Assembly (NCBI GenBank): GCA_021613335.1 | Contig: JAJTWR010000437.1 | Span: 186,001 to 250,000 of the forward strand | Reading direction: 5' to 3' | Source of the DNA: Whitmania pigra | Taxonomy: Eukaryota; Annelida; Clitellata; Hirudinida; Haemopidae | DNA: 64,000 nt | Part shown: positions 1 to 11,700 of the stretch, one piece after another | Layout: every line of letters starts with the position of its first letter | Numbering within the stretch: the stretch's first letter is position 1 | Program-made: the position numbers and the translations under genes | The notes under the pieces: generated by a model | What the model saw: only the letters and a program-made list of their open reading frames with translations | What the model was told of the DNA's origin: nothing | Databases searched by the model: none

Positions 1-164
1 TTGTAATAAATGGATTTTAGAAAGTTTGTAAAGCACTACGTTCTTATTGCGTTGTCTTGTTTATTAACTTTTTATCATTTTAAACAAGTTCTGGCTATGC
101 GGCCCTCGAGGAACTTTAGAAGTCATCACTTGGCCCGCGGAGCAATTTGAGTTTGAGACCCCTG
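1..164. mobile_element. Right end of a hAT-type DNA transposon, cut by the window edge
   Basis: The stretch ending gagacccctg at 155-164 has the look of a hAT terminus (the reverse complement begins CAGGGGTCTC), with a subterminal GC-rich block ending about 13 bp before it. The rest of the element lies to the left of the window, so its target duplication cannot be tested. Assignment rests on terminal-motif recognition only. Confidence 0.4.
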
Positions 165-488
165 GTCTACATAATGGGGAAATACAAAATATTGGTTAGA
201 TATGACCGATATTTTAGAAGATATTGCCATTTTTACATGGTCACTCTGCTTTTCAAAATTTGCTATCATTCGGCGAATAACCGACAAAAAGTTATAAAAT
301 TAAACAAAATCCCCTCGACAATGAAATATTCAACCAATGGCAAATGTAGTTTAATATCGAAAGTGATGGGCGTCTGAGTACATTATTTTATTTCAAATAT
401 TTGTTGTAACTTTAATTTCTAAACCTTACAGGAATTATGCGAAATATGCATTTGAATATTGATTCTTAATTTTTTCAACTTATCTCAG

Positions 489-591
489 TTTGTACCAAAT
501 AGCCTCTTCATGGTCATTCTCTGGAATACGAGACCCGGTATTTGTACCAAATAGCCTCTTCATTGTCATTCTCTGGAATACGAGACCCGGC
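489..591. repeat. Tandem duplication of a 52-bp unit
   Basis: Two copies of a 52-bp unit beginning tttgtaccaaatagcctctt lie head to tail at 489-540 and 541-591, differing at very few positions. The duplication sits at the edge of a minus-strand LINE fragment and looks like a local slippage or unequal-exchange event. Confidence 0.85.
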
Positions 592-935
592 TGACTTCAG
601 TAGGATCTACATCTCCAATACAAATAGGGGAAGAGAAATCGTGCACCCCACAGCTATTCCAACCTCCAGAAGCACCCACTTTATAGTGTGCGTCCTGGTG
701 GAAAACCGCATCATGATCTCGTTAAAGTATTCCTTAAGAATGATGGGCCTCTAATAGGTGAAATCTGTAACTGCTATGGCACTGACTCTTATGCGTTTGC
801 TAGGTCCAGCCACACGACATACAAACTCATTCGGTTCCTCTTGGCTCTCTGGATAGCTTCCCAGATCATCGAGGTATGCTCGATACAACAAGCTAACCTG
901 AAATCAGTGATATTCCAGTTTCGCAATTTCTAGGG
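500..935 (-). mobile_element. Degenerate LINE reverse-transcriptase fragment
   Basis: Read on the minus strand from about 930 downwards, short open stretches give reverse-transcriptase-like words: a segment with VVWLDLANAYGS (palm motif A, catalytic D) and, further on in another frame, GCTISLPLFVLEM (motif B-like region). Frameshifts and stops separate them, so this is a dead fragment. The clade cannot be fixed from this much sequence. Confidence 0.5.
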
Positions 936-1047
936 ATTACCGTTTCTATACAGGTTTTTTTTTTAATTTCAGTTTTTTTGAGAGCGTGTCTTTTAAAAAC
1001 GTTGTGCTGCAATTAGCCCTTATCAACAATTTTATGTGTCGTCTTAC

Positions 1048-1198
1048 CTGCGTAATAATGATTGAATTGGCTGACTCAAGTAAATCTTTCATATTTTCAG
1101 TATACATCATACTAATAAAGGGTACAAGGTGCACTTTTTCGCCATCGAAGTTGTAAGAAACTGGCCTACCTAGTAGAGAAACAACGGCCTCCCATTGG
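1048..1198 (-). CDS. Possible isolated internal exon, function unknown
   Basis: On the minus strand a pyrimidine-rich tract ending in cacag (just above 1198) is followed by a 50-codon open stretch containing SLLGRPVSYNFDGEKVHL and ending in ITQ, then a strong donor gtaaga just below 1048. Acceptor, open frame and donor together look like a real internal exon of about 151 nt. I found no partner exons on this strand within the repeat-rich flanks, and I do not recognise the protein. It could equally be a piece of an unrecognised transposon. Confidence 0.25.
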
Positions 1199-1360
1199 CT
1201 GTGGACAAAAAGAAACAACAGAGTGTCTCCATTAAACAGCCAGTGGGATGAAAGGAGAGCCTATAACTAAGTCGGTGAGAAGCTTCCTGTCAAGTCGGCC
1301 AGGCATAAACGGTGAAGCAAGTCATTGCCATTAAAAATGAATCAGTTAAAGCTAAATACT

Positions 1361-2978
1361 CCTGGACGCAAGACTGAATTGGTCGGCCCACGCAGAGTCT
1401 GTCAAGACGAGGTGCTCCAAGAGACTCAATGCAATGAAAGCCATCTCGGCAGTTCGTGGGGGGCGAGCAAATCCACTCTACTCACAGTCTACATAGCCAC
1501 CATCCGCTCCGTCCTGGATTATGGTTGCGAGGTAATCGACATGGGGTGCAAGCGGATCAGAGACACCTACGACAGTCTTCAGTACCAGGCACTGAAGATC
1601 TGCTGCGGTGCCATGAAGGGCACAAGTGCCTCGTCTCTGCGGGTGGGGTGCGGTGAGCTTCCCCTCGACCTCCGTCGTAAGAAGCTCATGGCAAACCACG
1701 CCCTCAGGTCGTTACAAATAACGAGCCTGTGAAAAATAAATATTTTATTTCAGAACCAAGGTCCCAAGTCGAAGCGAGGTTCCACTGCAGGATGATGACA
1801 AGAGGCGAGGAGCCCCCGCACAAGAAAGTCTAGTCCGTCATTCCAGCAGACCTCCTGGAAGACATCAGGGAGGAACCTCTCAGATGCCCTCCTTGGAGAC
1901 TGAGTAAACCGACGATCGACTCCTCGAACCTCTCCTTCGAAGCCGACTACCCTCTGCGGATGCTGGTGGAAAATAGAGGATATCCAGGGCAGCCTCCTCT
2001 GCTACACGGATGCCTCCAAGACCGAGGACAACAAGGCCGGAATTGGGATTTACATTCCAAAGAAGGAACCAAACATCAGTCTCAGGACGTCGAGTCACAG
2101 CTGCATTAGTTCCATCGAACTGGCAGCCATCGAGCGATGTTTGCTACATGTCAAGGACTCATATCAGGAGGAGTCCTTCGACATTGTCGTCCTAAGTGAC
2201 TCGCTTAGTGCCCTACAGGCACTAAAGGACGGCAACAATTATGCTCCTGATATTAAAAATGTACAGATTCTTATTTCAGATATTCAAGGGAGCGGCAGAA
2301 AGGTCAATCTCGTCTGGGTCCTTGCCCACGTTGGAATCCCTGGCAATGAGAAGACCGATGCCCTGGAAAAGGCAGCCACTGCAAGGGATCAGATAGACCA
2401 CCGGATCCCGGCATCTATCAAGGATGTCAAAAGGTCCGTGGCCCACAGCATCCTCCAACAGTGGCAAACCAGATGGGACGAGGACCCGCGAAGCCTACAT
2501 TATAAGAAAATAGAGAAACAAGTGTCGACGAAGAGCAAGTTCCAATGTGTCTCAAGGAAGAAGGAGGTTCTTATCTCCAGACTCCGAGTTGGAAAGTGTG
2601 CTCTGAATCAGCACTTGTTTCTCATGAAAAGGCACCCAGATGGAAAGTGTGCAAAGTGCCCTCAGGAAAACGAAAGTGTGCAGCTTTTCCTCATGGAATG
2701 TCCGGGCCAGTCTGCCCTGAGGAGAGAAATCAGATTGTATACAAATCTATCCGACATGACGTCCATGCTTAGCAATCCAGCAAGTGTGGACATCATTTAT
2801 CGGTGGATCTGCAAAAACAGAAGTGGCTTACTCTAAGCCCTTTATAATTTTACTATAATTAATTAATGCATTTTATTATTCTAATACTTTTCATTTTTTC
2901 TTACTTCCTAACACTAATTAAAGTCCAAATCATCTGAGTTACGCAACGGACTATAATCAAATAAATAAATAAATAAAT
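1361..2978 (+). mobile_element. 5'-truncated LINE copy (RT C-terminus, RNase H, 3' tail)
   Basis: This copy matches the 3' part of the long LINE at 37.2-40.6 kb. It covers the end of the reverse transcriptase, the RNase H domain and the Cys/His C-terminal motif (KCPQENE..LFLMECP), then the family's 3' hairpin and an (AAAT)n tail. Frameshifts and stops break the reading frame, the longest surviving piece being 2141-2836. It is bounded by an 11-bp direct repeat, agctaaatact, at 1350-1360 and 2979-2989, the expected target-site duplication of target-primed reverse transcription. Confidence 0.85.
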
Positions 2979-2989
2979 AGCTAAATACT

Positions 2990-3748
2990 TCATTTCAGAC
3001 GGCAGAAAGTCCAAGTCTCAAGCTAGGCTCCACTTCAAGATGAAGAAACGAGGGGAGACAACCCCGTACGAGAAAGTCGAGTCCCTCCTTCCTGCAGACA
3101 TCCTAGGAGATATCGAATAGGAAACTCCCACAATTTCTCTTTGGAGACTGAGGAAACCGGTGATTGACACCTCGAATCTCTCCGTCGCATCCGATACCCT
3201 CTGAGGAAGCTGGTAGCAATAGAGAAGATATGGGATCTCCAGAGAAGTCTCCCTTGTTATACGGATGCCTCGAAGACGACGGACAACAAGGCAGGAATAG
3301 GGATCCACATTCCGAAGAAAAACGTGAACGTAAGCCTCAGGAAGTCAAGTCATAAATTTCGTCAAACTAGCAGCCATTGAGGACTGTCTGATTCACGTGA
3401 AGGACTCCTATCAGGGAGAGACCTTCGATATAATTGTTTTGAGCGATTCGTTTAGTGCCTTAGGCACTAAAAGATTGCAATAATGATGCTCCTGACATTA
3501 AGAAAACCCAGTTTTTAATTTCAGATATCCAGGAGAGCGGCAGAAAGGTCGCCCTCGTCTGGGTTCCTGCACACGTTGGAATCCCTGGCAATGAGAAGGC
3601 CGATGCTCTGGCAAAAGCCGCCACTGCAAGGAATCAGATAGACCGCTGGATCCTAGCGTCTATCAAGGATGTCAAAAGGTCCGTGGCCCGCAACATCATC
3701 TAACAGATGAGACGAAGACCCGCGAAGCCAACATTACAAGACTAGACA
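2990..3748 (+). mobile_element. Second, older LINE fragment truncated at its 3' side
   Basis: Begins with the motif catttcaga and runs parallel to 39.38-40.13 kb of the intact LINE (linker and RNase H region, including VWVPAHVGIPGNEKADAL-like codons with lesions). It stops abruptly inside the C-terminal region and has no tail. It lies directly after the target duplication of the neighbouring copy, which suggests the younger LINE landed inside or beside this older one. Confidence 0.75.
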
Positions 3749-4566
3749 TTAGGACCGTTTTTGAAACCTAAATTAAAGTGTTCGAAACTTTTAAGACTTT
3801 TTCGCTCAGCCACTTTTTTTCTTCATATATCAGAGTGATGATTTTATGCAATTTGTGATGATTGTTATTGAAATTAGGAGCTTAGTAAAGGATTCCCCTA
3901 AGTATATCGTTTTACCTCACTTTCCCTTGCTCTAGTAGAGACTGAGCAAATTTCGGGTTCGGTGCCGAAACTCGTCATTTTATCATTACAATTAAATTAC
4001 AAAATCACTTTCATCCGGTTTCTATATTGTAGATTTTGTCAGTAAACCAATAGATCACCAACTTGTAAGAGGTGAATCTACAAATTTCGAGCTCTGAGTC
4101 TCTGGCAAAAGAGTAAAAGCCAAAAGAGCTTGTACTGCTCTTGAAATGGAATTCAATTTTACACTATTTAGCAGTGGCAAAGTTCAAAGGAAAATTTTTA
4201 ATGAATTTATTATATTTTGTTCACGATTTATTCGTAAAATGTAAAGGGTTCACTATATGTTAATAGATTAATTACCAAATGAGAACTGACCAACTACTAG
4301 TCAGGTTTACAATAATATTCTAAAAGCTTCCGCACTTCCATCCGAAAGACAAATACAGCAGTTCCCTTAGGAATGTACGAAAACAGTGAATGTTTGCTAA
4401 GGCAACTCAGGCTGTAAGTTTATCATTTTACGATTTTTCAAGATTGCGAAATTATGGTTTTTTAAAGCATAACACATGATACAAGTATTGTATAATACTT
4501 GATTGGACGTCAGCGGCCGAGGTATCAATCAATCAAGACATTCATTTTGATGATGCTCCATTCCAA

Positions 4567-4690
4567 TCCTTATTGGAATTGAATCGAATCGGCGGTCGGA
4601 CACCGCTTGACTGCCTGACCGTCTATTTGACGAGTCGAGTCGAGCCAGGAGACGGTCTGAACAAGACCGTTTGACTCGTTCTGCGTCTAC
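4567..4690. repeat. Dispersed repeat shared with 54.36-54.45 kb
   Basis: The words gtcggacaccg, cctgaccgtctatttgacga and gtcgag, followed by agacgg(t/c)c(t/c)gaac, occur in the same order here and at 54361-54447. The shared core is about 80 bp. No terminal repeats or coding capacity are visible, so the class is unknown. Confidence 0.7.
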
Positions 4691-5126
4691 TCGACTCGTC
4701 AAGAATTTTTTTCGACTTTAAAAGAGAGTCGAAATTATCCCATTATAAACCAAATAATTTTACAAAAAAATAAAACAATATTTTACATTAAAATCTTTAT
4801 ATCTAAAAAAGAATTTATTTTTCTGATCAATCGTAACGATTTAAAACGGACCATGGCGAGTCATGACGAGATATAGAGTCGTAATCAGTGGTGACGAGAC
4901 GTAACGAGTCATGACCTAGAAGTAGAACATTTTGGCGGGGGACCACACACTCAAACCGTTGGGCGGATATGGGGGGGGGGGGGGACAGTCACTAAAATTT
5001 TCATCGGAAGTGGTAGTAAAAATATATATTTTAAAATTTAAAATTATGGTTTAGGAAGTTTGGCGACGGTCACGCCAAACGTTTGTCCGTGCGCCGGTCT
5101 ATACCCAATAATCTCACAAGAGTTCC

Positions 5127-5133
5127 TATAAAT
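5127..5133 (+). promoter_or_regulatory. Candidate TATA box of the sodium channel gene
   Basis: TATAAAT lies about 150 bp upstream of the start codon at 5284. Distance and orientation fit a TATA-type polymerase II promoter with a 5' UTR of roughly 120 nt, but the surroundings are AT-rich and the match could be chance. An upstream untranslated exon elsewhere is not excluded. Confidence 0.25.
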
Positions 5134-5283
5134 CGCATGTAAACGCGACGCACATCCTCTTGTGCTACACCAGCATGGATATAAAGCATGTCGTTTGACT
5201 GATCAACAACGTTGCTTTATTCGCTGCAAAAGTAATCAGGTCATTCTATAACTAGTGTTATAAGATAAAGGTGTATTTGAATA

Positions 5284-8200
5284 ATGGAGGAAATTGTAGA
5301 AAAAGTTGTCAAAAGCATTATCAGGCCATTTACAAGTGAATCTCTAAAGAAGATCGAGGAAAAAATAGAGCTTGGAAAGAAGGAAAAAGATGCAGAAAAG
5401 GAAACAAAAGACACAAAAATGAAAAGGGCTTTAAAACAAAGCCAAAGAAGCAAGGAAAGACCAAATCCTGCTTTGTTGCCTGGGAAAAAATTTCCAGAAA
5501 AACTTGGAGAATTCCCTAAGGAATTGTACGGGAAACCAATCGAAGATTTGGATGAATTCTACAGAAACAAATATGTAATTTTTCCTTTTATGTGTTTTTG
5601 AACTTTTTTACATATGTAAATTAAAATTTAGTTTAATAGTAATTTATTATAATTTTTTAATAAGGTGTTTCACATTATCTTTCTCTAAGTTTTTATGAAC
5701 AACGTTCAAAGTTTGTTATTGAAGGTGATTATGCCTCAGTGAACGACATAATCTGCTCCACAATTCCCGTTTCGTAAAGTATCAAAAGTTTTCTATTTTA
5801 AGGCTAACTTTGATGAATCAAATTTTCTAATTGCTTATAACTCCTGAAATCTCCAAAAATTTCTATGATTAACTCAAACTTTTTAGCATTTATATCATCA
5901 ATGTCAAAGACAACGTTTTCATATTTATCTAAAACAGGGGTTTCTAACCTTTTCTATGTCCCGCATCCCCAGAAAACTTTTAATTTTGCATCCATGGTTG
6001 GGCACCCCTGATCTAAAACAAAAGACGAGTTAATAATTTGTAGACATTAAACATTTTGGCGAAGTGGTTTAAACATTTACTATTTCTGCAGACTTTCATG
6101 GTTGTATCAAAAGATGGGACGATGTTTCGCTTCAGCGCTACAAAAGCTTTTTTTCTCTTGAGTCCATTTACGAATTTGAGAAGAGGAGCTATTTATATCC
6201 TAACACATCCATATCCTTTCTTTGTTAAAAATCATGCAGCAGATGTTAATTAACTAGTGAGAAGCAGAATGCTATTGTTAAAAGAAATTATTTCAAAAAT
6301 GATCCCTTAACTTAAATAACATTTTTCAGTCTTATTATCATGACCGTCATTCTTGTCAATTGTGTTTTCATGGCGGATAATAGGGATGTGATTATCGCAG
6401 AGTGAGTTTTCAGAAAGCGTAAAATCGGAAGTTGTATTTTCAAATTTCATTTTATAATTCATTGCAGGTATGTTTTTACAGCTATATTCACAGCAGAAAG
6501 TATTGTCAGAATGTTGGCCAGAGGATTTATTTTGCATGAGTTCACATACCTCAGAGATCCGTGGAACTGGCTTGATTTTGTCGTGGTCACATCAGCGTAA
6601 ATGAAAAGAAATTGACAGTTTCATATGTTAATCATGAATCAACCTATAATACAAAAAATACTTATTCATAAATTATATCAAATCAGACAAGTACAAATAT
6701 TTAATTCAGGTATTTGCAGTTAATTCTAGACGGCAGATCATTTCTAGGTTTTCTAAGGACTCTCAGGGTGTTCAGAGCCCTTAAATCGGTGGCAGTTGTT
6801 CCAGGTGAAATGTTTTTACAACGTACAATTCATATATTTCGACTTGTTACAAAACTCACTTTGTAACTTTCAAATTAATAAATAAGGATTAAAACTGATC
6901 GTTGGAGCTTTGATGGAAGCAGTAAAAAGATTACGAGATGTGATATTGCTAACAATATTCATGCTTTCGGTCTTCGCTCTCATTGGCCTCCAGTTGTACA
7001 ACGGTAAATTATTGCGAAAGTGTGTGAAAAATCCAAACCCTTCATGGGCCGCTTATATTTCGCAACATCGTTTGTGGGAATTTCGAAATAATTCAGGTTA
7101 ATGAAAAAGTCAAAATTTTGTAATTGGTAATGAAGTTATGAAATTTATTTTATAATGTTGAAATAGATCATTGGTTGAAGCATTCATCTGGCACTTACGA
7201 AGTTTGTGAACCTGACGCTGCGTTTGGAAAACAGTAAGGCAACTGTTAATTGTTTTTATTAATTTTGGTGTGCGAGTTAATTCAGGGATCGGAAATGAAT
7301 CAACAACAAAAAACACATGTGTCACGCAGTGGCGTACCAACTGTTCTTGCCGCCCCCGCCCGCTCTTGACTGTTAATAATCCGTTAGCCTTCAAAATTTC
7401 GAAAAGCTCTCAAATATATATTTTTATGGAACTACAATCAAATAAGAATTTACAAACAAATTTTCCGAGCTTCCTTTCCGCAAAGTTTTTTTATATAACA
7501 GTTTCAAAATTTAGTCCATCGGCAAGTTCCCTTTCTGTAGAAAAGACGGCCAAGTCTGTCAGCCTTCGATGATCGAAGGTAGTAAGTTTTATTAACTTAA
7601 GTTTAGAGGTAGAGCGCTCTCATCTGGCTGCGATAATAGCCTGGGATAGGAAGATATGCAGCAGGATCACAGTATCCCAAGATGGTATCTCTGTATAAAG
7701 CTCATAAAGTTAAAGGAGCCCATCAATTTTATCGTTTCCTGAAGCTTCCACAAATACTTCAATCTTTTCCTTTTGGCGAAGAACTGTTCTTTCTACTATA
7801 TCTTCATCAACTACTACAAGCTGACACTAATAATTATCATCAAACAGGTGTGAGAACTTACGTATTTGTTTGCAAGACCATGAACTTGCTGAAATCTGCC
7901 AGACATTTCCTCAGTCAACTTATCGGTGACACACAGCATTTCCTGACTCAGCGTCAAATCCCAGCGTTGCGTACCAACTTCACATCCATTCTTTTCTTTT
8001 TGCGGATTCGACGCTCCATGCTTATATACATTTTAGAGCAGAGTTTTTTAGATTCGTCTATTGCATTGTCTCTTTCTACGGAATAACTTGATCAATCGAT
8101 GAGTTATACCAAATGCCTAATTGAAATCTGATCCTTCAAATGGCACAACACAAAAACTGGAGAAAAGGGTCGGCCATTTTTTCAATTTTTTAATTTTAAT

Positions 8201-8788
8201 ACTCCCTCAAAATGCCGCCCCTTGGCATGTTCCGCCTGGACAAACCCCCCCTACCGCCCTTCTCTTGGTATGCCACTGGTGTCGATCTCGACCCAGCTTG
8301 CACATAAGGCTCTCTGGGAAATGGCGATATATCTCTGGGTATTCTAAGTGACTCGGATTCTTATTCGTATAGCTTTATAATTATTGTATTTGTATAAATT
8401 ACATCTATTACAATTCCAGCTGTCCCGAGGATTACTCGTGTTTGGAAGTTGGCGACAATCCAAATTTTGGTTACACAAATTTTGATACGTTTTACTTTGC
8501 CTTTCTTTGCTCATTCCGCCTTATGACACAAGACTATTGGGAAAGTTTATATCAATTAGTGAGTCAATTTGTTTACTAAAAGGCAAATGATTCATGATGT
8601 AGAATGATTTATGTTTATTTAAGGTCTTGAAGGCCAATGGAAGCACTCACATGATATTTTTCATCTTTGTGGTCTTTCTGGGATCGTTTTACTTAGTTAA
8701 CCTTATTCTTGCTATTGTGGCGATGTCATACGATGACTGTAGAAAAAAAGAAGAGAAAGAAGCTGAAGAGGAACTTGCAGCTGCACTG
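5284..8788 (+). CDS. Nav1 N-terminus and domain I (exons 1-9)
   Basis: Exons as I read them: 5284-5574, 6092 to about 6223, 6330-6401, 6478-6596, 6720-6804, 6887-7096, 7167-7233, 8420-8558 and 8624-8788. They encode the cytoplasmic N-terminus, S1 ([11 protein letters not shown]), S2-S3, the S4 sensor ([15 protein letters not shown], four basic residues), S5, a short turret with several Cys, the P loop [14 protein letters not shown] and S6 ([18 protein letters not shown]), then an acidic coiled-coil-like start of the I-II linker. The residue after the filter Asp is the aromatic Tyr usual in tetrodotoxin-sensitive channels. The exon 2 donor and exon 3 acceptor differ by one base of phase, so either a non-canonical donor or a sequencing error lies near 6210-6230. 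Confidence 0.92.
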
Positions 8789-11700
8789 GTAACTCATCAA
8801 CTTTCGATTCATTAAGCGTCATAAAAACAAATTAAAAATATAAAAAAAAATTATTAAAATATTACATATTATTCATGTAACCTAATACAGTCAAATCTCG
8901 GTACTATGCCACCTCGCGACTATGCCACTCTTGCTATTGTACCAATACAATCAATACAAAATAAATTTATTATGCCACCCCTTACTCTCGCTACTATGCC
9001 ACTATTGTGTGACTGTTAAAAGGCACGAGTCGTGAAAAAGTCTGTATTTCTGCGCAGTGTTCGATTATTTATAATAATCTAATGACTGTATATATAAATT
9101 TACCTATCACTAAACTAAATTAATTAAATTTTATTTTAAAGTTTATTTTAAAATCTAGACGATTGTTATTCTTCGGCTGGTTCTAGAACCTTTTCCTTTT
9201 CAAACAGTCGTTCTTTTGTTATTTCTCTTCAAATTCAGCCCATAATGTCAACTCAGAAACGCAAGCGAACAGGCTTTACGCTGAAGGAGAAAAAGGAGAT
9301 CATCGATACGTTTTTATTTGAGAAAATAAGACCGCTTTTACAAACCCTCGCTACTATGCCACTCTCGATACTATGCCACTTTTTCTCGGTCTCGACAGGT
9401 GGCATAGTAACGAGATTTGACTGTATTAAAACGGAAATTTTCTTACATTATACAAATCGTTCTACAGGAAGAAGAAAAAAGGCAAATAGAGCTGATTGAA
9501 GAAGCAATTCACAAAAGTCCCTCTAACGTGTCTAATGTAGATGTTAGAAGAAATTCTGATTCTGGTGGCACTTTTGATATTTGTCACGCCCAATTGGAAC
9601 GTGTGAGGAATTTTCGCAATATTGTTAATAGATAGCATTGTTAATAAATCATTGAATAAGATAGTTAGAAATACGAACTCTTTATTTCATCAAAATATAA
9701 ATTTAGAGGCGTTTGTGAAACATGTCACTTAATCATGATTTAGATTTCATTGAATTTTTCCTGCTTTACCTCAACAAATATTTTTTTTATATTAATTGAA
9801 TCAATTTTGTAATTATTATTATCGACGAGCATTGAAAAAAGTTTGATTTATTTTACGAGTTCATCTAAAGATTCTGTTTTACATGAAGACGTCTTTGAAA
9901 GGAGCATCAACGTTCGATGTGTCTAATTCTTCACCTCCTTCCTTTGACTCTCAGGCGACAGCTCAACAACTCTACCACATGCTAAACAGGAGTCGGTAAA
10001 TACAAATAAGTTAGCTTTATCCGCCAAATAAGCCAAAGTTTGAATTTTCTTCATAAACTATCTAAGAGAACGAATGATTTACTTGTTTATTGACATTTAA
10101 ACATGTTCAAATAAGCTCGCTATTTAGAAGAGTTTGTTTTTCAGCAATCCATTTGCAGCGATTTAAGTATGTCTAAACGACGACTAAATTTGCATTTTAT
10201 AATATTAACCAACTTAACGCTTTTCTAAATGGGAAAACTGGAGAATAATGAGGTACTCCTTTAGACTAGACGCAAAAAAGGTCAACTCGTCTCCTCGAGT
10301 TGTGCGAAGGTTTGCTCTTTTTGGAAAAAACCGAAATTACATCTCCGGGTCCCGGTATAACAGGCTAAAATAATCCCTGTCCCAATTAGACCAGAGTGTA
10401 GTTTAGATAATTACTAGACTCGGAGTATAAATTCGCCCAGGCCATAATATACCCGAGTAAATAACCTAGCCTAGGCGTTTTTAACCCCGTGTGTATAAAG
10501 TGCGGATAAAGTATACTTTGGCCTGTTACACTGGGGCACCGATAAAAAAAAAACACTGCGCAGACATCATGATAATCCAAGAGCGGTTGTTTTGTAACTT
10601 TATTTTATTAAGCAAAAGAAAATTTTAAAAAATTAGATATTTAAATGCAGCAGCAGCGGATATAGTTTATAGGGAGTAAATACACTCAGCACAATATAGA
10701 TGGAAGTACTCTTTTTCCGATACCTTGGAACCTACTTAATTCGACATCGATTAACTCGCCAACCCTTTTAAACCGATGTTTTTGAAGTGGAACCCAAAAA
10801 TTTCTCTTTTTCACAGCATTGTCTCACCGGTTATGTCGAGTCCTTTAAATCGCCGAACCCTAATATCTCTTTTGGCGCCTCTGACGCATATGGCGCTTTA
10901 TAAATTAATTAATATTATTATTTGCACAAAAGAGGACCAAATTCGCCACTCGACATTTGTTATCTCGAACCTCGTCGGGTTTTGAAGTGGAACCGCCAAA
11001 TAACCACGTAATCGTACCATTTTCTCATCGGTTATGTCAATTTTTTTATGTCACCGAACCCAATTCACTCTTGTTGATCTTGTCTGAGGGATAACACGAG
11101 TTAGCTACCTAGTGGTTCCCCTAAAATAAGACCTTTTATAAAAGTAATAGCAGTTAATAAATTTACTGCTTCATATCAAGACTAAATAAGATATAAACCA
11201 TATAAACGCATTGTTTACTTCATTGAAATACATTTTATCAAAAAATTTATTCTAATCTCTTAAATGTGTCCAAACAACGGCACTTGTTTATTTATTATTT
11301 TTATTATTAACCGACGGGCCAATTTCGGTCTCTGAGTCAGATTTGTAATTTTTTAGTATTTACTCTTTCAGTATAACATTCTTAAATTTAATAAAAGTCA
11401 TGTTATCTATGTTAATATAATATTTTAATTTGTAAGCTTTACGAAGCACAAGCTACTTCCAGTGAGCCCAAAAAGGACAATGCTTGATGCTTCGGCGGGC
11501 AGCAAACCAACGTCTTCATTTGTTGATTCTTTATCACAAAGCACTTCACCTCTGCCGTCACCCAGATTATCATTTAATAGTATGTACGCGGTTTTGACGT
11601 GATACTAAGTTTTGCTGTATTATATCAGGGATTCCCAACCTTTTCAATACCCCGCACCTCAAAAATCTTTTAATATGTTCTCGAACCCCTACAAATTATA

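Larger units (their letters stand above)
3749..5283. other. Intergenic region upstream of the sodium channel gene
   Basis: No coding sequence supported. It holds a dispersed repeat around 4567-4690 (shared with 54361-54447), a G homopolymer at about 4971-4984, several CGA/GACGAG-rich stretches and, near the right edge, a possible core promoter. Confidence 0.6.

Noticed and set aside
7682..8086. A plus-strand gene of 134 codons
   Set aside because: It is the antisense shadow of minus-strand hAT transposase remains inside an inverted-repeat element.
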